Shown: positions 1 to 9,514, counted from the first letter of the stretch. The stretch is DNA of 64,000 nucleotides from Methylobacter sp015476545 (GCF_052162025.1 NZ_CP197401.1:930001-994000); one strand, 5' to 3'. Made by a program: numbers and translations. Notes: generated by a model from the sequence alone, not told the origin.

Positions 1-1650
1 GCGACGATCAACCAGAGTATAGATCAGGAAACAGCGGCCATTCTGGTTGAAGAAATGGGCCATAAAGCCATCATGCAAAGCGAAGATGATCTTGAGCGGG
101 AAATGCTGGCTGAAGTCACAGCCGAGGATAACCGCGTTGCGCTACCACGGGCGCCTATCGTAACGATTATGGGGCACGTCGATCATGGTAAGACATCGTT
201 GCTGGATTATATCCGCAAGACTCGCGTAGCTGCCGGTGAGGCAGGCGGTATTACTCAGCATATCGGTGCGTATCAGGTGAAAACCGATCATGGCTCAGTC
301 ACCTTTTTGGATACACCGGGCCATGCCGCATTCACGGCCATGCGTGCGCGTGGCGCCGATGTGACCGACGTTGTTATTGTCGTCGTAGCTGCTGATGACG
401 GTGTGATGCCGCAGACAAAAGAAGCGGTTGAGCATGCCAGAGCAGCCAATGTGCCGATTATCGTTGCGATCAATAAAATCGATAAGCCTGATGCCAACCC
501 TGATAAGGTTATGCAGGAGTTGTCAGCTATCAATGTCGTGCCCGAAGAATGGGGCGGTGATGTGCAATTCCTGAAAATCTCGGCTAAAACGGGTGAAGGC
601 ATTGACGATTTGATCGAAGCCTTGATCGTGCAGGCGGAAATTCTGGAATTGACCGCACCGGTTGAAGGTGCGGCATCCGGTATTGTCATTGAATCAAGGC
701 TCGATAAAGGTCGTGGTGCCGTGGCAACGGTGCTGGTACAAAAAGGCACGCTGGAAAAAGGCCAGATCGTTCTGTGCGGCCATGAATTCGGCCGCGTCAG
801 GGCCATGTTCAATGAGAACGGCAAAGCTATTAAAGAAGCCCTTCCGAGTGCTCCGGTGGAAATTCTCGGCTTATCGGGCACACCGAATGCCGGCGATGAA
901 TTTTTAGTCGTGCAAAATGAACGAATTGCCAGAGAATTGGCCGAACACCGTGAAGACAGGAGCAAGACCAGCCGCCATGCCGCTCAGCAGGCATCGAAAC
1001 TGGATGAAGTCTTCTCGAAGATGGCCAGCGGAGAAACCGCGAGCTTGAATCTGGTTATCAAGACTGACGTTCAGGGAAGCCTGGAGGCGTTGCGCGAATC
1101 CTTGATTAGTCTGTCAACGGAAGAGGTCGAGGTAAAGGTCGTTTATGGCGGCGTCGGCGGTATCAATGAAGGCGACGTCAACCTGGCGCTGGCTTCGGGG
1201 GCGATTCTGATGGGCTTTAACGTTCGTGCCGATGCGACGGCCCGGAAACTGATCGAAGAGAAAGGCGTTGACCTGCATTATTACAGCGTCATCTATGATG
1301 CGATTGATGAAGTCAAAAAATCCATTAGCGGCATGCTGGCGCCTGAAATCAAGGAACAGATTGTCGGTCTTGCTGAAGTTCGCGATGTCTTCCGGTCGCC
1401 TAAGTTCGGCGCTATCGCCGGCTGTATGGTTATCGACGGCTATGTTAAGAGAAATCTGCCGATACGCGTGCTGCGCAACAATGTGGTTATCTACGAAGGG
1501 CAACTGGAATCGTTGCGCCGCTTCAAGGAAGATGCGACTGAAGTCAAGATGGGCATGGAGTGCGGTATCGGTGTGAAAAACTACAACGATGTCAGAGTCG
1601 GCGATCAGATCGAGGTGTTTGAACGTATAGAAGTTAAACGGGAACTGTAA
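1..1650 (+). CDS. infB: Translation initiation factor IF-2, 5'-truncated by the window edge
   Basis: GTPase that brings initiator tRNA to the 30S subunit and promotes subunit joining. The frame is open from base 1, so the ATG at 55 is internal; the N-terminal domains lie outside the window. The visible part has the G1 motif GHVDHGKT (starting at base 172), the DTPGHAAF G3 motif and the NKID G4 motif, followed by the beta-barrel domains II-IV found in all bacterial IF-2. It ends 5 bases before rbfA, the usual nusA-infB-rbfA-truB order, so one operon is likely. Identity is secure. Confidence 0.97.
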   Translation, partial: ATINQSIDQETAAILVEEMGHKAIMQSEDDLEREMLAEVTAEDNRVALPRAPIVTIMGHVDHGKTSLLDYIRKTRVAAGEAGGITQHIGAYQVKTDHGSVTFLDTPGHAAFTAMRARGADVTDVVIVVVAADDGVMPQTKEAVEHARAANVPIIVAINKIDKPDANPDKVMQELSAINVVPEEWGGDVQFLKISAKTGEGIDDLIEALIVQAEILELTAPVEGAASGIVIESRLDKGRGAVATVLVQKGTLEKGQIVLCGHEFGRVRAMFNENGKAIKEALPSAPVEILGLSGTPNAGDEFLVVQNERIARELAEHREDRSKTSRHAAQQASKLDEVFSKMASGETASLNLVIKTDVQGSLEALRESLISLSTEEVEVKVVYGGVGGINEGDVNLALASGAILMGFNVRADATARKLIEEKGVDLHYYSVIYDAIDEVKKSISGMLAPEIKEQIVGLAEVRDVFRSPKFGAIAGCMVIDGYVKRNLPIRVLRNNVVIYEGQLESLRRFKEDATEVKMGMECGIGVKNYNDVRVGDQIEVFERIEVKREL

Positions 1651-1655
1651 CCCTT

Positions 1656-2018
1656 ATGGCAAAAGAATTCGGTCGTAGCGCGCGCGTTTCATCGCAGATG
1701 CAGAAAGAGCTTTCATTGATTCTGCAACGAGATATTGATGACCCCAGGTTGGGCTTTATTACTATTAATGAAGTTGAAGTCAGCAAGGATCTGGCCGTGG
1801 CAAAGGTTTACGTTACGGTCCTGAATGCCGACGAGCAGGGCAAGCGCAACAATGTCAAGTGGCTGAACGAGATGGCGCCTGTTATCCGGCATGAGCTGGC
1901 CAAGAGGATGCGTTTAAGGCATATGTCCGAATTGCGTTTCTATTACGATGATTCGTTCGATACCGGCATGCGCGTTGCCGAGCTTTTAAGCGATCTGGAT
2001 AAGAAAGACAAGGATTAG
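1656..2018 (+). CDS. rbfA: Ribosome-binding factor A
   Basis: Small KH-fold protein (120 aa, normal size) that binds the 30S subunit during late maturation of the 16S 5' end and is needed for cold adaptation in relatives. The family pattern is clear: an N-terminal R-V-S-S-Q-M-Q-K-E-L start, the DPRLGFITINEVEVS stretch and the C-terminal RMRLRHMSELRFYYDDSFD block. It sits 5 bases after infB and 6 bases before truB, so it is most likely co-transcribed with both. Confidence 0.96.
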   Translation: MAKEFGRSARVSSQMQKELSLILQRDIDDPRLGFITINEVEVSKDLAVAKVYVTVLNADEQGKRNNVKWLNEMAPVIRHELAKRMRLRHMSELRFYYDDSFDTGMRVAELLSDLDKKDKD

Positions 2019-2024
2019 CCGGGA

Positions 2025-2936
2025 ATGAGTAAACGCAAATCCGGGCGCAATGTCCACGGCATCCTGTTGCTGGACAAACGCCTGGGGGTTTCTTCAAACA
2101 AAGCCTTGCAGGAAGTCAGGCGTTTGTTTGACGCCAACAAAGCCGGGCATACCGGCAGTCTGGACCCATTGGCAACAGGCTTGTTGCCTCTGTGCTTCGG
2201 CGAGGCGACCAAGGTTTCGGCGCTAATGCTCGATGATGACAAACGTTACCAGACGCTGGTTCAGCTTGGCGTCATGACCGATACGGGTGACGCGGAAGGT
2301 CAGGTTCTTGAGACCAGGCCGGTGCCCGAACTGACTGTTGATGCCATCAACGCCTGTCTGAAAAAGTTCACCGGTGAAATCGATCAGGTGCCTCCGATGT
2401 ATTCGGCTTTAAAGCACAATGGCAAAAAGCTCTATGAATTGGCCCGGGCCGGTGAAACCGTGGATCGGAAAGCCAGGCGCATCACAATATATGACTTGCA
2501 ATTGCTGGATTTTTCGAAAGATCAGTTGAGACTGGACGTTCGCTGTTCGAAAGGCACCTATATCCGTTCATTGGCGGAAGATATCGGCCACGAACTCGGC
2601 TGCGGTGGAACGGTAAAAGAGCTGCGTCGGCTGGAAGCCGGCCGGTTCAGTATTGAAAATGCCAAGACCCTGGAGCAGTTGGCCGAAATGGATGAGCAGG
2701 AACTGCAGCAATGCCTGATTGATGTCGATAAGCCTTTAGAGTTCATACCTGCTGTGCAGCTGTCCGAGAGCGAGGCTATCCGTATAAAGCAAGGGCAAGC
2801 GCTCAAGATTAAAGAAGTCTTGCCCGGCATGGTGCGTATGTACCATACCAAGGTTTTTTTGGGCTTGGGAGAAATGCTATTGGATGGTAAACTAGCGCCG
2901 AAAAAATTGTTCAATCTGAACGACGAGCCTGCCTGA
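2025..2936 (+). CDS. truB: tRNA pseudouridine-55 synthase
   Basis: Converts U55 to pseudouridine in the T-loop of tRNAs. The catalytic aspartate is D47 in GHTGSLDPLATG. The substrate-binding motifs KRY and KGTYIRSLAEDIG are present, followed by a C-terminal PUA-like RNA-binding segment ending in LFNLNDEPA. At 303 aa it is standard length. It is the last gene of the infB-rbfA-truB run; a 124-bp gap with no clear terminator separates it from rpsO, so read-through into rpsO is likely, as in other gammaproteobacteria. Confidence 0.96.
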   Translation: MSKRKSGRNVHGILLLDKRLGVSSNKALQEVRRLFDANKAGHTGSLDPLATGLLPLCFGEATKVSALMLDDDKRYQTLVQLGVMTDTGDAEGQVLETRPVPELTVDAINACLKKFTGEIDQVPPMYSALKHNGKKLYELARAGETVDRKARRITIYDLQLLDFSKDQLRLDVRCSKGTYIRSLAEDIGHELGCGGTVKELRRLEAGRFSIENAKTLEQLAEMDEQELQQCLIDVDKPLEFIPAVQLSESEAIRIKQGQALKIKEVLPGMVRMYHTKVFLGLGEMLLDGKLAPKKLFNLNDEPA

Positions 2937-3060
2937 ATCGAATGGTTCTCAGGCTAAAAATTACACCTGTTTCTACCCCCTATCGTGGAGACAGGGTATT
3001 CATTAGTTGTCATAACAGGCAACTTTATTTTTAATTTTTTAATCTTAATAGGGATTATAA

Positions 3061-3330
3061 ATGCCATTCACTGCAGAACAGAAAAAAGCAGTCGTAGAAG
3101 CTTATCGACTGTCAGAAAACGATACCGGTTCACCCGAAGTGCAAATTGCCTTGTTGACCGCACACATTACTCATTTAACACCGCACTTTGCAACCCACAA
3201 AAAAGACAACCATTCTCGTCGCGGTCTGCTGCGCATGGTTAATCAGCGTCGCAAGTTGCTGGATTATTTGAAAAATAAAGACGGTAATCGTTATCGTTCA
3301 TTAATTGAGCGTCTAGGCTTACGCAAATAA
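3061..3330 (+). CDS. rpsO: 30S ribosomal protein S15
   Basis: Primary 16S-binding protein of the 30S platform, 89 aa, full length. The signature LTAHITHLTPHFATHKKDNHSRRGLL and the basic C-terminus NRYRSLIERLGLRK mark it (quoted in two parts, they are not contiguous). The start is the ATG after an AT-rich stretch with a GGGA-like ribosome site. In Escherichia coli S15 represses its own mRNA through a leader pseudoknot; the 124-nt leader here is long enough for that, but I cannot confirm the fold. A hairpin terminator follows, then pnp, the usual rpsO-pnp order. Confidence 0.97.
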   Translation: MPFTAEQKKAVVEAYRLSENDTGSPEVQIALLTAHITHLTPHFATHKKDNHSRRGLLRMVNQRRKLLDYLKNKDGNRYRSLIERLGLRK

Positions 3331-3342
3331 AAAAAGCAAAAA

Positions 3343-3369
3343 AGAAACGGCACATAAGGTGCCGTTTCT
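3343..3369 (+). terminator. Hairpin between rpsO and pnp
   Basis: A perfect 11-bp stem (AGAAACGGCAC, 5-nt loop, complementary arm) lies 12 bases after the rpsO stop. The following sequence is only weakly T-rich, so partial termination plus RNase processing before pnp is plausible. Confidence 0.75.
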
Positions 3370-3430
3370 GCTTTAGCAAGTCATGGATTGAATAAATCTT
3401 CAAATAACCTTTATACAAAGGAACCTTATA

Positions 3431-5506
3431 GTGAATCCTATTAGGAAAGAATTTCAGTACGGCGATCAGCTCGTAACATTAGAAACCGGTGAAATAGCTC
3501 GTCAAGCAGACGGCGCTGTTATGATCGATGTCGATGGCACCTCATTGCTGGTCACAGTCGTTGGTAAAAAAGAAGCTAATGGTGGCGATTTTTTCCCACT
3601 GACTGTTAATTATCAGGAAAAAACATACGCCGCTGGCAAAATCCCAGGCGGTTTCTTCAAGAGAGAAGGACGTCCTAGTGAAAAAGAGACTTTAACGTCT
3701 CGTTTAATCGATAGACCGCTCCGTCCTCTTTTTCCGGATGGTTATACGAACGAAGTTCAAATTATCGCTACTGTCGTGTCATTGAACCCGGAAGTTGATC
3801 CTGACATTCCAGCTTTACTGGGGGCTTCGGCCGCATTGGCTGTTTCAGGATTGCCCTTTAACGGCCCGGTAGGCGCTGCTTGCGTCGGCTACAAAGACGG
3901 CAGTTATTTATTGAATCCATCCCCTGCGGCATTGAAAGATTCCGAACTGGAACTGGTCGTCGCCGGTACTGCGAAAGCCGTTTTGATGGTTGAATCAGAA
4001 GCTCGCAACTTATCTGAAGAAGTCATGCTGGGCGCGGTTTTGTTCGGTCACGAACAAATGCAGACAGCCATCAATGCCATTAACGAATTCGCCCAACTCG
4101 CCGGTGCGGCAACTGTTGATTTTACGGCTCCTGAAGCCGATGCTGAGCTAGTAAAACTGGTAACCGCGGAAGTGGAAGCCGGTATTAAAGCCGCTTACCA
4201 AGTGCCTGAAAAGCTGGTCAGACAAGAACAGCTGAAAGAGATCAGAAATGCGGCTGTAGAAAAACTGACAGTCGAAGGGCAATACGCAGAACAGGATATC
4301 CGCGCCATTATCGAGCATCTGGAAAAAAAGATAGTCCGCAATTCCACTTTGGAAGGCAAACGTATCGATGGACGCGCTCTGGATTCAATTCGGCCGATCA
4401 CGATCAGAACCGGCGTACTGCCCAGAACCCATGGTTCCGCCTTGTTTACGCGCGGCGAAACGCAGGCTTTGGTGGTCGCGACCCTGGGTACTCAACGCGA
4501 CGCGCAAATTATCGATGCGCTGTCCGGCGAATACAAAGAGCAGTTCATGCTGCATTACAACTTTCCTCCGTTCAGCGTCGGAGAAACCGGTTTTGTCGGC
4601 TCGCCAAAACGCCGCGAGATCGGCCATGGCCGTTTAGCGAAGCGTGGCGTTCAGGCAGTTTTGCCTAATATGGATGAATTCCCATACGTGATTCGCGTCG
4701 TTTCCGAAATCACCGAGTCAAACGGTTCAAGTTCCATGGCTTCCGTCTGCGGCAGCAGTCTGGCATTAATGGATGCGGGTGTGCCTATTGCATCACCGGT
4801 AGCCGGTATTGCCATGGGCCTGATCAAGGAAGGCGACAGCTTTGCAGTGTTATCCGATATCATGGGCGATGAAGATCACCTGGGCGACATGGATTTCAAA
4901 GTGGCCGGTTCCGAGAGCGGCATTACTGCATTGCAAATGGATATCAAAATCGACGGTATTACCGCCGAAATCATGAAGACGGCTCTGGAACAGGCAAAAC
5001 GCGGCCGCTTGCATATTCTGGGCGAAATGAACAAGGCGCTGTCTACGACGCGCGAGCAGATGTCCGATTATGCGCCACGCATCATTACCTTCAAAATTGA
5101 TCCTAGCAAGATCCGTGAAGTGATCGGTAAGGGCGGCGCGACGATTCGCGGCATTACCGAACAAACCGGGGCAAGCATCGATTTGACCGATGACGGCCTC
5201 GTCAAGATTGCTTCAGTTGATAAGGCGGCCGGCGAAGAAGCGCGCCATCTGATCGAGGAAATCACGGCTGAAGTGGAAGTAGGCAAAGTTTATGAAGGCA
5301 AAGTCGCCCGCTTGATGGATTTCGGCGCTTTCGTAACGATACTGCCCGGTAAGGACGGCCTGGTGCACATCTCGCAAATTTCGGACGAGCATGTTGATAA
5401 AGTCAGCGACAGATTGTCTGAGGGCGATGTGGTCAGAGTGAAAGTGCTCGAAATCGACCGTCAAGGCAGAGTCAGACTCAGTATGAAAGAAGCGGACAAA
5501 GAATAA
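3431..5506 (+). CDS. pnp: Polyribonucleotide nucleotidyltransferase (PNPase)
   Basis: Phosphorolytic 3'-5' exoribonuclease and degradosome component. Two RNase PH-like cores are joined by an all-alpha linker; the active-site acidic cluster is near residues 485-492 (GDMDFKVAG region). A KH domain spans about residues 551-593 (IREVIGKGGATIRGI) and an S1 domain about 617-690. Length 691 aa is standard. The start is GTG, preceded by an AAAGGA ribosome site; the next residues NPIRKEFQYG fit the family N-terminus. In enterobacteria PNPase represses its own leader after RNase III cleavage; the upstream hairpin would suit such control. Confidence 0.97.
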   Translation: MNPIRKEFQYGDQLVTLETGEIARQADGAVMIDVDGTSLLVTVVGKKEANGGDFFPLTVNYQEKTYAAGKIPGGFFKREGRPSEKETLTSRLIDRPLRPLFPDGYTNEVQIIATVVSLNPEVDPDIPALLGASAALAVSGLPFNGPVGAACVGYKDGSYLLNPSPAALKDSELELVVAGTAKAVLMVESEARNLSEEVMLGAVLFGHEQMQTAINAINEFAQLAGAATVDFTAPEADAELVKLVTAEVEAGIKAAYQVPEKLVRQEQLKEIRNAAVEKLTVEGQYAEQDIRAIIEHLEKKIVRNSTLEGKRIDGRALDSIRPITIRTGVLPRTHGSALFTRGETQALVVATLGTQRDAQIIDALSGEYKEQFMLHYNFPPFSVGETGFVGSPKRREIGHGRLAKRGVQAVLPNMDEFPYVIRVVSEITESNGSSSMASVCGSSLALMDAGVPIASPVAGIAMGLIKEGDSFAVLSDIMGDEDHLGDMDFKVAGSESGITALQMDIKIDGITAEIMKTALEQAKRGRLHILGEMNKALSTTREQMSDYAPRIITFKIDPSKIREVIGKGGATIRGITEQTGASIDLTDDGLVKIASVDKAAGEEARHLIEEITAEVEVGKVYEGKVARLMDFGAFVTILPGKDGLVHISQISDEHVDKVSDRLSEGDVVRVKVLEIDRQGRVRLSMKEADKE

Positions 5507-5528
5507 TATATTCGCTGCTATAAGAGAG

Positions 5529-5553
5529 AAAGGGCCGTTAAGGCCCTTTTTTG
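5529..5553 (+). terminator. Rho-independent terminator of pnp
   Basis: Stem AAAGGGCC / GGCCCTTT with a 5-nt loop followed by a run of T, directly after pnp and just before the glycosylase gene. Confidence 0.85.
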
Positions 5554-5558
5554 TAAGC

Positions 5559-6203
5559 ATGAAATTAACAAAAATATTCGATCAAGAGTGCCGGCAGTGT
5601 AAAAGGCTGGACGAATTTCTGCTGGAAGTTAAGCAGAACTATCCAAGCTATCACGCCCGCCCGGTGGCGCCGTTTGGCGATCCCGATGCCCGGCTGCTGA
5701 TTGTCGGCCTAGCGCCCGGCATGCATGGCGCCAATGCAACGGGGCGGCCGTTTACGGGCGATTATGCGGGGCTGCTGTTGTATGAGGCATTGTATGAATT
5801 CGGTTACAGCAATCAGCCCATATCCGAATCACTGGCCGATGGCCTGGCGCTCAAAAATTGCCGCATAACCAATGCCGTGAAATGCCTGCCTCCGCAAAAC
5901 AAGCCGACGAGTGCGGAAATAGCGCTATGCAACAATTTTCTGGCCGCCGAGTTAAAAACATTGCCGCAAGGCGCTGTCATACTGGCGCTGGGGACTATAG
6001 CGCATCAGGCGGTATTGAAAGCCTATGAATTGAAACTGAATAGCTCGAAATTTGGTCATAATATATTGCACGAATTGCCGGGTGGGCGAATGATGATCGA
6101 TTCATACCATACCAGTCGCTATAACGTGCAGACCAACAGGCTGACAAAAGCGATGTTTGCCGATATTTTTCGTACGATTGGGACATTATTGGATAGAGAG
6201 TGA
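5559..6203 (+). CDS. Uracil-DNA glycosylase, family 5 (UDGb)-like, Fe-S type
   Basis: Base-excision repair enzyme that removes uracil, and in this family other deaminated bases, from DNA. Motif 1 reads GLAPGMHGANATGRPFTGD (residues about 50-68) and motif 2 SYHTSRYNVQTNRLT (about 182-196), both in family 5 style. Four cysteines at 10, 13, 109 and 124 match the ligands of the [4Fe-4S] cluster in family 4/5 glycosylases. Length 214 aa is normal. It overlaps uvrC by 4 bases, giving a two-gene DNA repair unit after the pnp terminator. The family is sure; the exact substrate range is not. Confidence 0.88.
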   Translation: MKLTKIFDQECRQCKRLDEFLLEVKQNYPSYHARPVAPFGDPDARLLIVGLAPGMHGANATGRPFTGDYAGLLLYEALYEFGYSNQPISESLADGLALKNCRITNAVKCLPPQNKPTSAEIALCNNFLAAELKTLPQGAVILALGTIAHQAVLKAYELKLNSSKFGHNILHELPGGRMMIDSYHTSRYNVQTNRLTKAMFADIFRTIGTLLDRE

Positions 6204-8041
6204 ATGTTGAGATTTCTGAAAATGCTTTTGATGTAAAAGCGTTTTTAAAAAGCCTGACCACGCGTCCTGGCATTTACAAAATGCTCAATAAGGAAGGCGA
6301 GATTATTTATATCGGCAAGGCTAAAAACCTGAAAAACCGCGTTTCCAGTTACTTCAAGCCGCAAACGGCCTCGCCCAAGCAGCAGGCGATGGTCGCCAGA
6401 GTGGCCGCCATCGAAGTGACTGTCACGCATACCGAAGGCGAGGCTTTATTGCTGGAATGCCAGCAGATCAAACGGTATAAGCCTCGCTATAATATCTGTT
6501 TAAGGGACGATAAATCCTATCCTTATATTTTTCTGTCCACTGAGCAGGATTTTCCGCGCATCACCTTGCATCGCGGCGCAAAGAACAAGCGTGGCCGCTA
6601 TTTCGGCCCTTATCCCAGCGCCGGTGCCGTCAGGGAAACGCTGAAGCTGCTGCAAAAGATATTTCCTGTTCGGCAATGTGAGGACTCCGTTTATAACAAC
6701 CGGATTCGGCCTTGCCTGCAGTATCAAATAGAGCGCTGTACCGGGCCGTGCGTGGGGTTGATTGACAAATCGGCCTACGCCCAGGATGTAGACAGCACGA
6801 TCCTGTTTCTGGAGGGCAAGGGTAGTTTGCTGATCGACCAGTTGGTTGCCAAGATGGAGAAGGCGGCTGCAGAGCTTGATTATGAGCAGGCTACCATCTA
6901 CAGAGACCAGATTTTGAAATTGCGCTCCGTGCTGGAAAAGAACTTCGTCCATGGCGAGCGCGGCGATGTCGATATCATCGCCTGTGCCAGCAAGGCAGGC
7001 GTGGCCTGCATCCAGGTATTTTTTATCCGTAACGGGCAGCATCTGGGCAATAAGCTGTTTTTCCCGAAAATAACCGATGAACATGACCCGGCCAGCATTC
7101 TGCAGGCGTTTATTCCGCAATATTATCTGGAGAGGCAAGCGCCTTATGAATTGATCGTCAGCCATGAGCTGGAAGAAACCGATCTGTTGACGGAAGTGTT
7201 GGCCGGCCAAGCCAAGCATGCCGTCAATATTTCTCCCAGAGTCAGAGGAGAGCGTTTAAAATGGCTGCAAATGGCCTGCGCGAATGCAGAAAATGCATTG
7301 CTGAGCAAGCTGTCGGATAAACAGGGGCTTTACGCCCGGTTTCTCAGCCTGCAGGAAGAGCTTGGCTGCACGGAGTTGCCCAGACGTCTGGAGTGCTTTG
7401 ATATCAGTCATACCCAGGGCGAACAGACGGTTGCATCCTGCGTTGTTTTTGATAGGGAAGGTCCGGTAAAATCAGCGTACCGCCGTTTCAATATCGAAGG
7501 GATAGCCGGGGGCGATGATTATGCCGCTATTCATCAGGCCGTATTCAGACGCTTTAAACGACTGAAGCAAGGGGAGCATATGGCGCCCGACATATTATTT
7601 ATCGACGGCGGCAAAGGACAGGTGCATGCCGCCCAAAAGGCATTAGCGGAATTAGACATAAACAATGTTATGATAGTGGGTATTTCGAAAGGACCGGACA
7701 GAAAACCCGGCATGGAAAAACTGATTCTGGTTGATCAGGATCAGCCCATTGATATGACGCCTGGCGCTAGCGGTTTATTATTGATTCAACATATCCGCGA
7801 TGAAGCGCACCGGTTTGCGATAACAGGACACAGGCAGCGTCGAGGTAAAGCAAAAAAACAGTCGGTATTGGAAACTATTCCAGGATTGGGGCCTAAGCGG
7901 CGGCAGATTTTATTGAAACAATTTGGGGGGCTGCAAGGCATTTCACGAGCGGGCGTGGATGCACTTTGCAGCATAGATGGCATAAGCCAGCAATTAGCAC
8001 AACGAATTTACGAACTATTCCATCATCAAGATGATATTTAA
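6200..8041 (+). CDS. uvrC: UvrABC excinuclease subunit C
   Basis: Makes both incisions in nucleotide excision repair with UvrB. Domains: N-terminal GIY-YIG nuclease (about residues 15-100, RPGIYKML...IYIGKAKNL), a cysteine-rich middle part, the UVR UvrB-contact helix (about 213-247), the RNase H-like 5' incision domain (CFDISHTQGE and FIDGGKGQV) and a C-terminal helix-hairpin-helix pair (IPGLGPKRR). Length 613 aa is normal. The start is GTG at 6200, overlapping the stop of the glycosylase gene by 4 bases, which implies translational coupling. Confidence 0.97.
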   Translation: MNVEISENAFDVKAFLKSLTTRPGIYKMLNKEGEIIYIGKAKNLKNRVSSYFKPQTASPKQQAMVARVAAIEVTVTHTEGEALLLECQQIKRYKPRYNICLRDDKSYPYIFLSTEQDFPRITLHRGAKNKRGRYFGPYPSAGAVRETLKLLQKIFPVRQCEDSVYNNRIRPCLQYQIERCTGPCVGLIDKSAYAQDVDSTILFLEGKGSLLIDQLVAKMEKAAAELDYEQATIYRDQILKLRSVLEKNFVHGERGDVDIIACASKAGVACIQVFFIRNGQHLGNKLFFPKITDEHDPASILQAFIPQYYLERQAPYELIVSHELEETDLLTEVLAGQAKHAVNISPRVRGERLKWLQMACANAENALLSKLSDKQGLYARFLSLQEELGCTELPRRLECFDISHTQGEQTVASCVVFDREGPVKSAYRRFNIEGIAGGDDYAAIHQAVFRRFKRLKQGEHMAPDILFIDGGKGQVHAAQKALAELDINNVMIVGISKGPDRKPGMEKLILVDQDQPIDMTPGASGLLLIQHIRDEAHRFAITGHRQRRGKAKKQSVLETIPGLGPKRRQILLKQFGGLQGISRAGVDALCSIDGISQQLAQRIYELFHHQDDI

Positions 8042-8588
8042 CTTACCGACAGCGCTTACCCTGTTAAGAATTATATTAATTCCTTTGTTAGCAGTTATTT
8101 TTTATCTGCCCTGGCAATACTCCAACTTGGCCTGTACGTTGATTTTTATTGTTGCGGGCGTTACGGACTGGCTGGATGGTTATCTGGCCAGAAAAATGGC
8201 GCAAGAAACGCCCTTCGGCGCTTTCTTGGATCCGGTGGCCGATAAGCTGATGGTGGCTATTGTCCTGGTGCTGATTGTTCAGCAGCAGCCAAATCCCTAC
8301 ATGGCTATTGCCGCCGCCGTTATCATCGGCAGGGAAATAACGATTGCTTCATTGAGAGAATGGATGGCGGAAATCGGCAAGCGTGCAAAAGTCAAGGTTT
8401 CCCAACTAGGCAAATGGAAAACAACTGCGCAAATGTTGGCCATTACTTTATTGTTGTATCATGAGGATCTGGCCGGCATTCCAGTAAACATTGTAGGGTA
8501 TGTTCTCCTGTATATTGCCGTATTATTAACACTGTGGTCTATGGTTAATTACTTAAGGGCTGCGTTGACAGCTATCGCGGAGCAGTAG
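8031..8588 (+). CDS. pgsA: CDP-diacylglycerol-glycerol-3-phosphate 3-phosphatidyltransferase
   Basis: Inner-membrane enzyme making phosphatidylglycerol phosphate, the committed step to anionic phospholipids. The CDP-alcohol phosphatidyltransferase signature DG-x2-AR-x8-G-x3-D-x3-D is intact in WLDGYLARKMAQETPFGAFL followed by DPVAD. Several hydrophobic membrane helices flank it. Length 185 aa is typical. It overlaps the 3' end of uvrC by 11 bases; uvrC-pgsA is a common gammaproteobacterial pair. Confidence 0.96.
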   Translation: MIFNLPTALTLLRIILIPLLAVIFYLPWQYSNLACTLIFIVAGVTDWLDGYLARKMAQETPFGAFLDPVADKLMVAIVLVLIVQQQPNPYMAIAAAVIIGREITIASLREWMAEIGKRAKVKVSQLGKWKTTAQMLAITLLLYHEDLAGIPVNIVGYVLLYIAVLLTLWSMVNYLRAALTAIAEQ

Positions 8589-8668
8589 CTATGCTGCGAG
8601 TCCGGGTAAATCCTTGGATTATTTAACATATGAGATACAGCACATTGAATTCGCTGTGAAAGAAGAAA

Positions 8669-9274
8669 ATGGATAAGGAAAAAGAAAAAGAAAACATACA
8701 GCTAAAGTCTGAAACACAGGATGAAATATTACTGGCGGCTTTGAAACTATTTGCCGAAAAAGGTTATTTCAATACTTCGTTGACAGACATTAAAGATGCG
8801 GCGGGAATAAAAACCACGAGCGGCATTTATCAGCATTTTAAAAACAAACAGACGATTGCCTCGGCGTTGTATGCCAATATCTTCGATAGCTTGAACATAT
8901 CCATCGACGATATCCGGCGCAGAAATAAAAAATCATCGGAGCAATTGCGCGAAATTGTTGATTTAATGTTCAGGCTGACTACTGAAGCGCCCGATGTGGT
9001 GCAATTCTTGCTGGTTTTGAAAATCCATGAGTTCTTGCCGGAAGAAAAGCCCTTGCTGGAAACGGCGCCTTTCTCAAAGATTATCAAGATCATCCAGGCC
9101 GGTATCAAGGCCGGGGAAATACGTAATATGGATCCGGTTCTCGGGTATGCATTTTTTTTCGGCATCATCAACCAGACTTTGCGTCTGCTGTTGACCGGCG
9201 CCCTGGACAAGAAGCCCGAAGTCTACCAATCGCAGACATGGCTGGCAGCCTGGAACGCGATCGCCAAGAAATGA
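8669..9274 (+). CDS. TetR/AcrR-family transcriptional regulator
   Basis: One-component DNA-binding repressor of unknown ligand. The N-terminal helix-turn-helix covers roughly residues 15-65 (ILLAALKLFAEKGYF, then TSLTDIKDAAGI and TSGIYQHFKNK), the canonical TetR layout; the C-terminal helices form the ligand and dimer domain. A very lysine/glutamate-rich start (MDKEKEKENIQLKSE) precedes the HTH. Its target cannot be told: neighbours are pgsA upstream and a small Cys-rich protein plus zapE downstream, none a typical TetR target. Confidence 0.9.
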   Translation: MDKEKEKENIQLKSETQDEILLAALKLFAEKGYFNTSLTDIKDAAGIKTTSGIYQHFKNKQTIASALYANIFDSLNISIDDIRRRNKKSSEQLREIVDLMFRLTTEAPDVVQFLLVLKIHEFLPEEKPLLETAPFSKIIKIIQAGIKAGEIRNMDPVLGYAFFFGIINQTLRLLLTGALDKKPEVYQSQTWLAAWNAIAKK

Positions 9275-9305
9275 GCCGAATTCTGTTACTCTTTTCAGCA
9301 TAAAG

Positions 9306-9491
9306 ATGGGTGATGTTGTTCAGTTTAAACGGCCGAAAGTATCGCTACTGCATAAAGGCAACACCTTATGCCGCAGCGGCTTTCATAAATGGGAAGTAAT
9401 CAATGAAAAACAGTTTGATGTCAAGCAGGGAAAGCTGGTCACTGTTTACCGATGCAAGCGGTGCGCAAAAATCAAGTCCGAAGCGCTTTGA
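9306..9491 (+). CDS. Small Cys-rich putative zinc-binding protein
   Basis: A 61-aa basic protein with one N-terminal-half Cys and His (CRSGFHKWEV) and a C-terminal Cys-x2-Cys (YRCKRCAKIKS), the spacing expected of a single zinc ribbon. It resembles the small DUF1660-like proteins in layout, but I do not recognise it firmly. It begins 31 bases after the TetR gene and ends 23 bases before the likely zapE start, so it may be co-transcribed with either. Function unknown. Confidence 0.7.
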   Translation: MGDVVQFKRPKVSLLHKGNTLCRSGFHKWEVINEKQFDVKQGKLVTVYRCKRCAKIKSEAL

Positions 9492-9514
9492 GTTCTCCTA
9501 CGACTAACCTTTTC

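Noticed and set aside
288..965. 225-codon minus-strand frame opposite infB
   Set aside because: A shadow of a biased coding sequence; no ribosome site or family look, and infB is certain.
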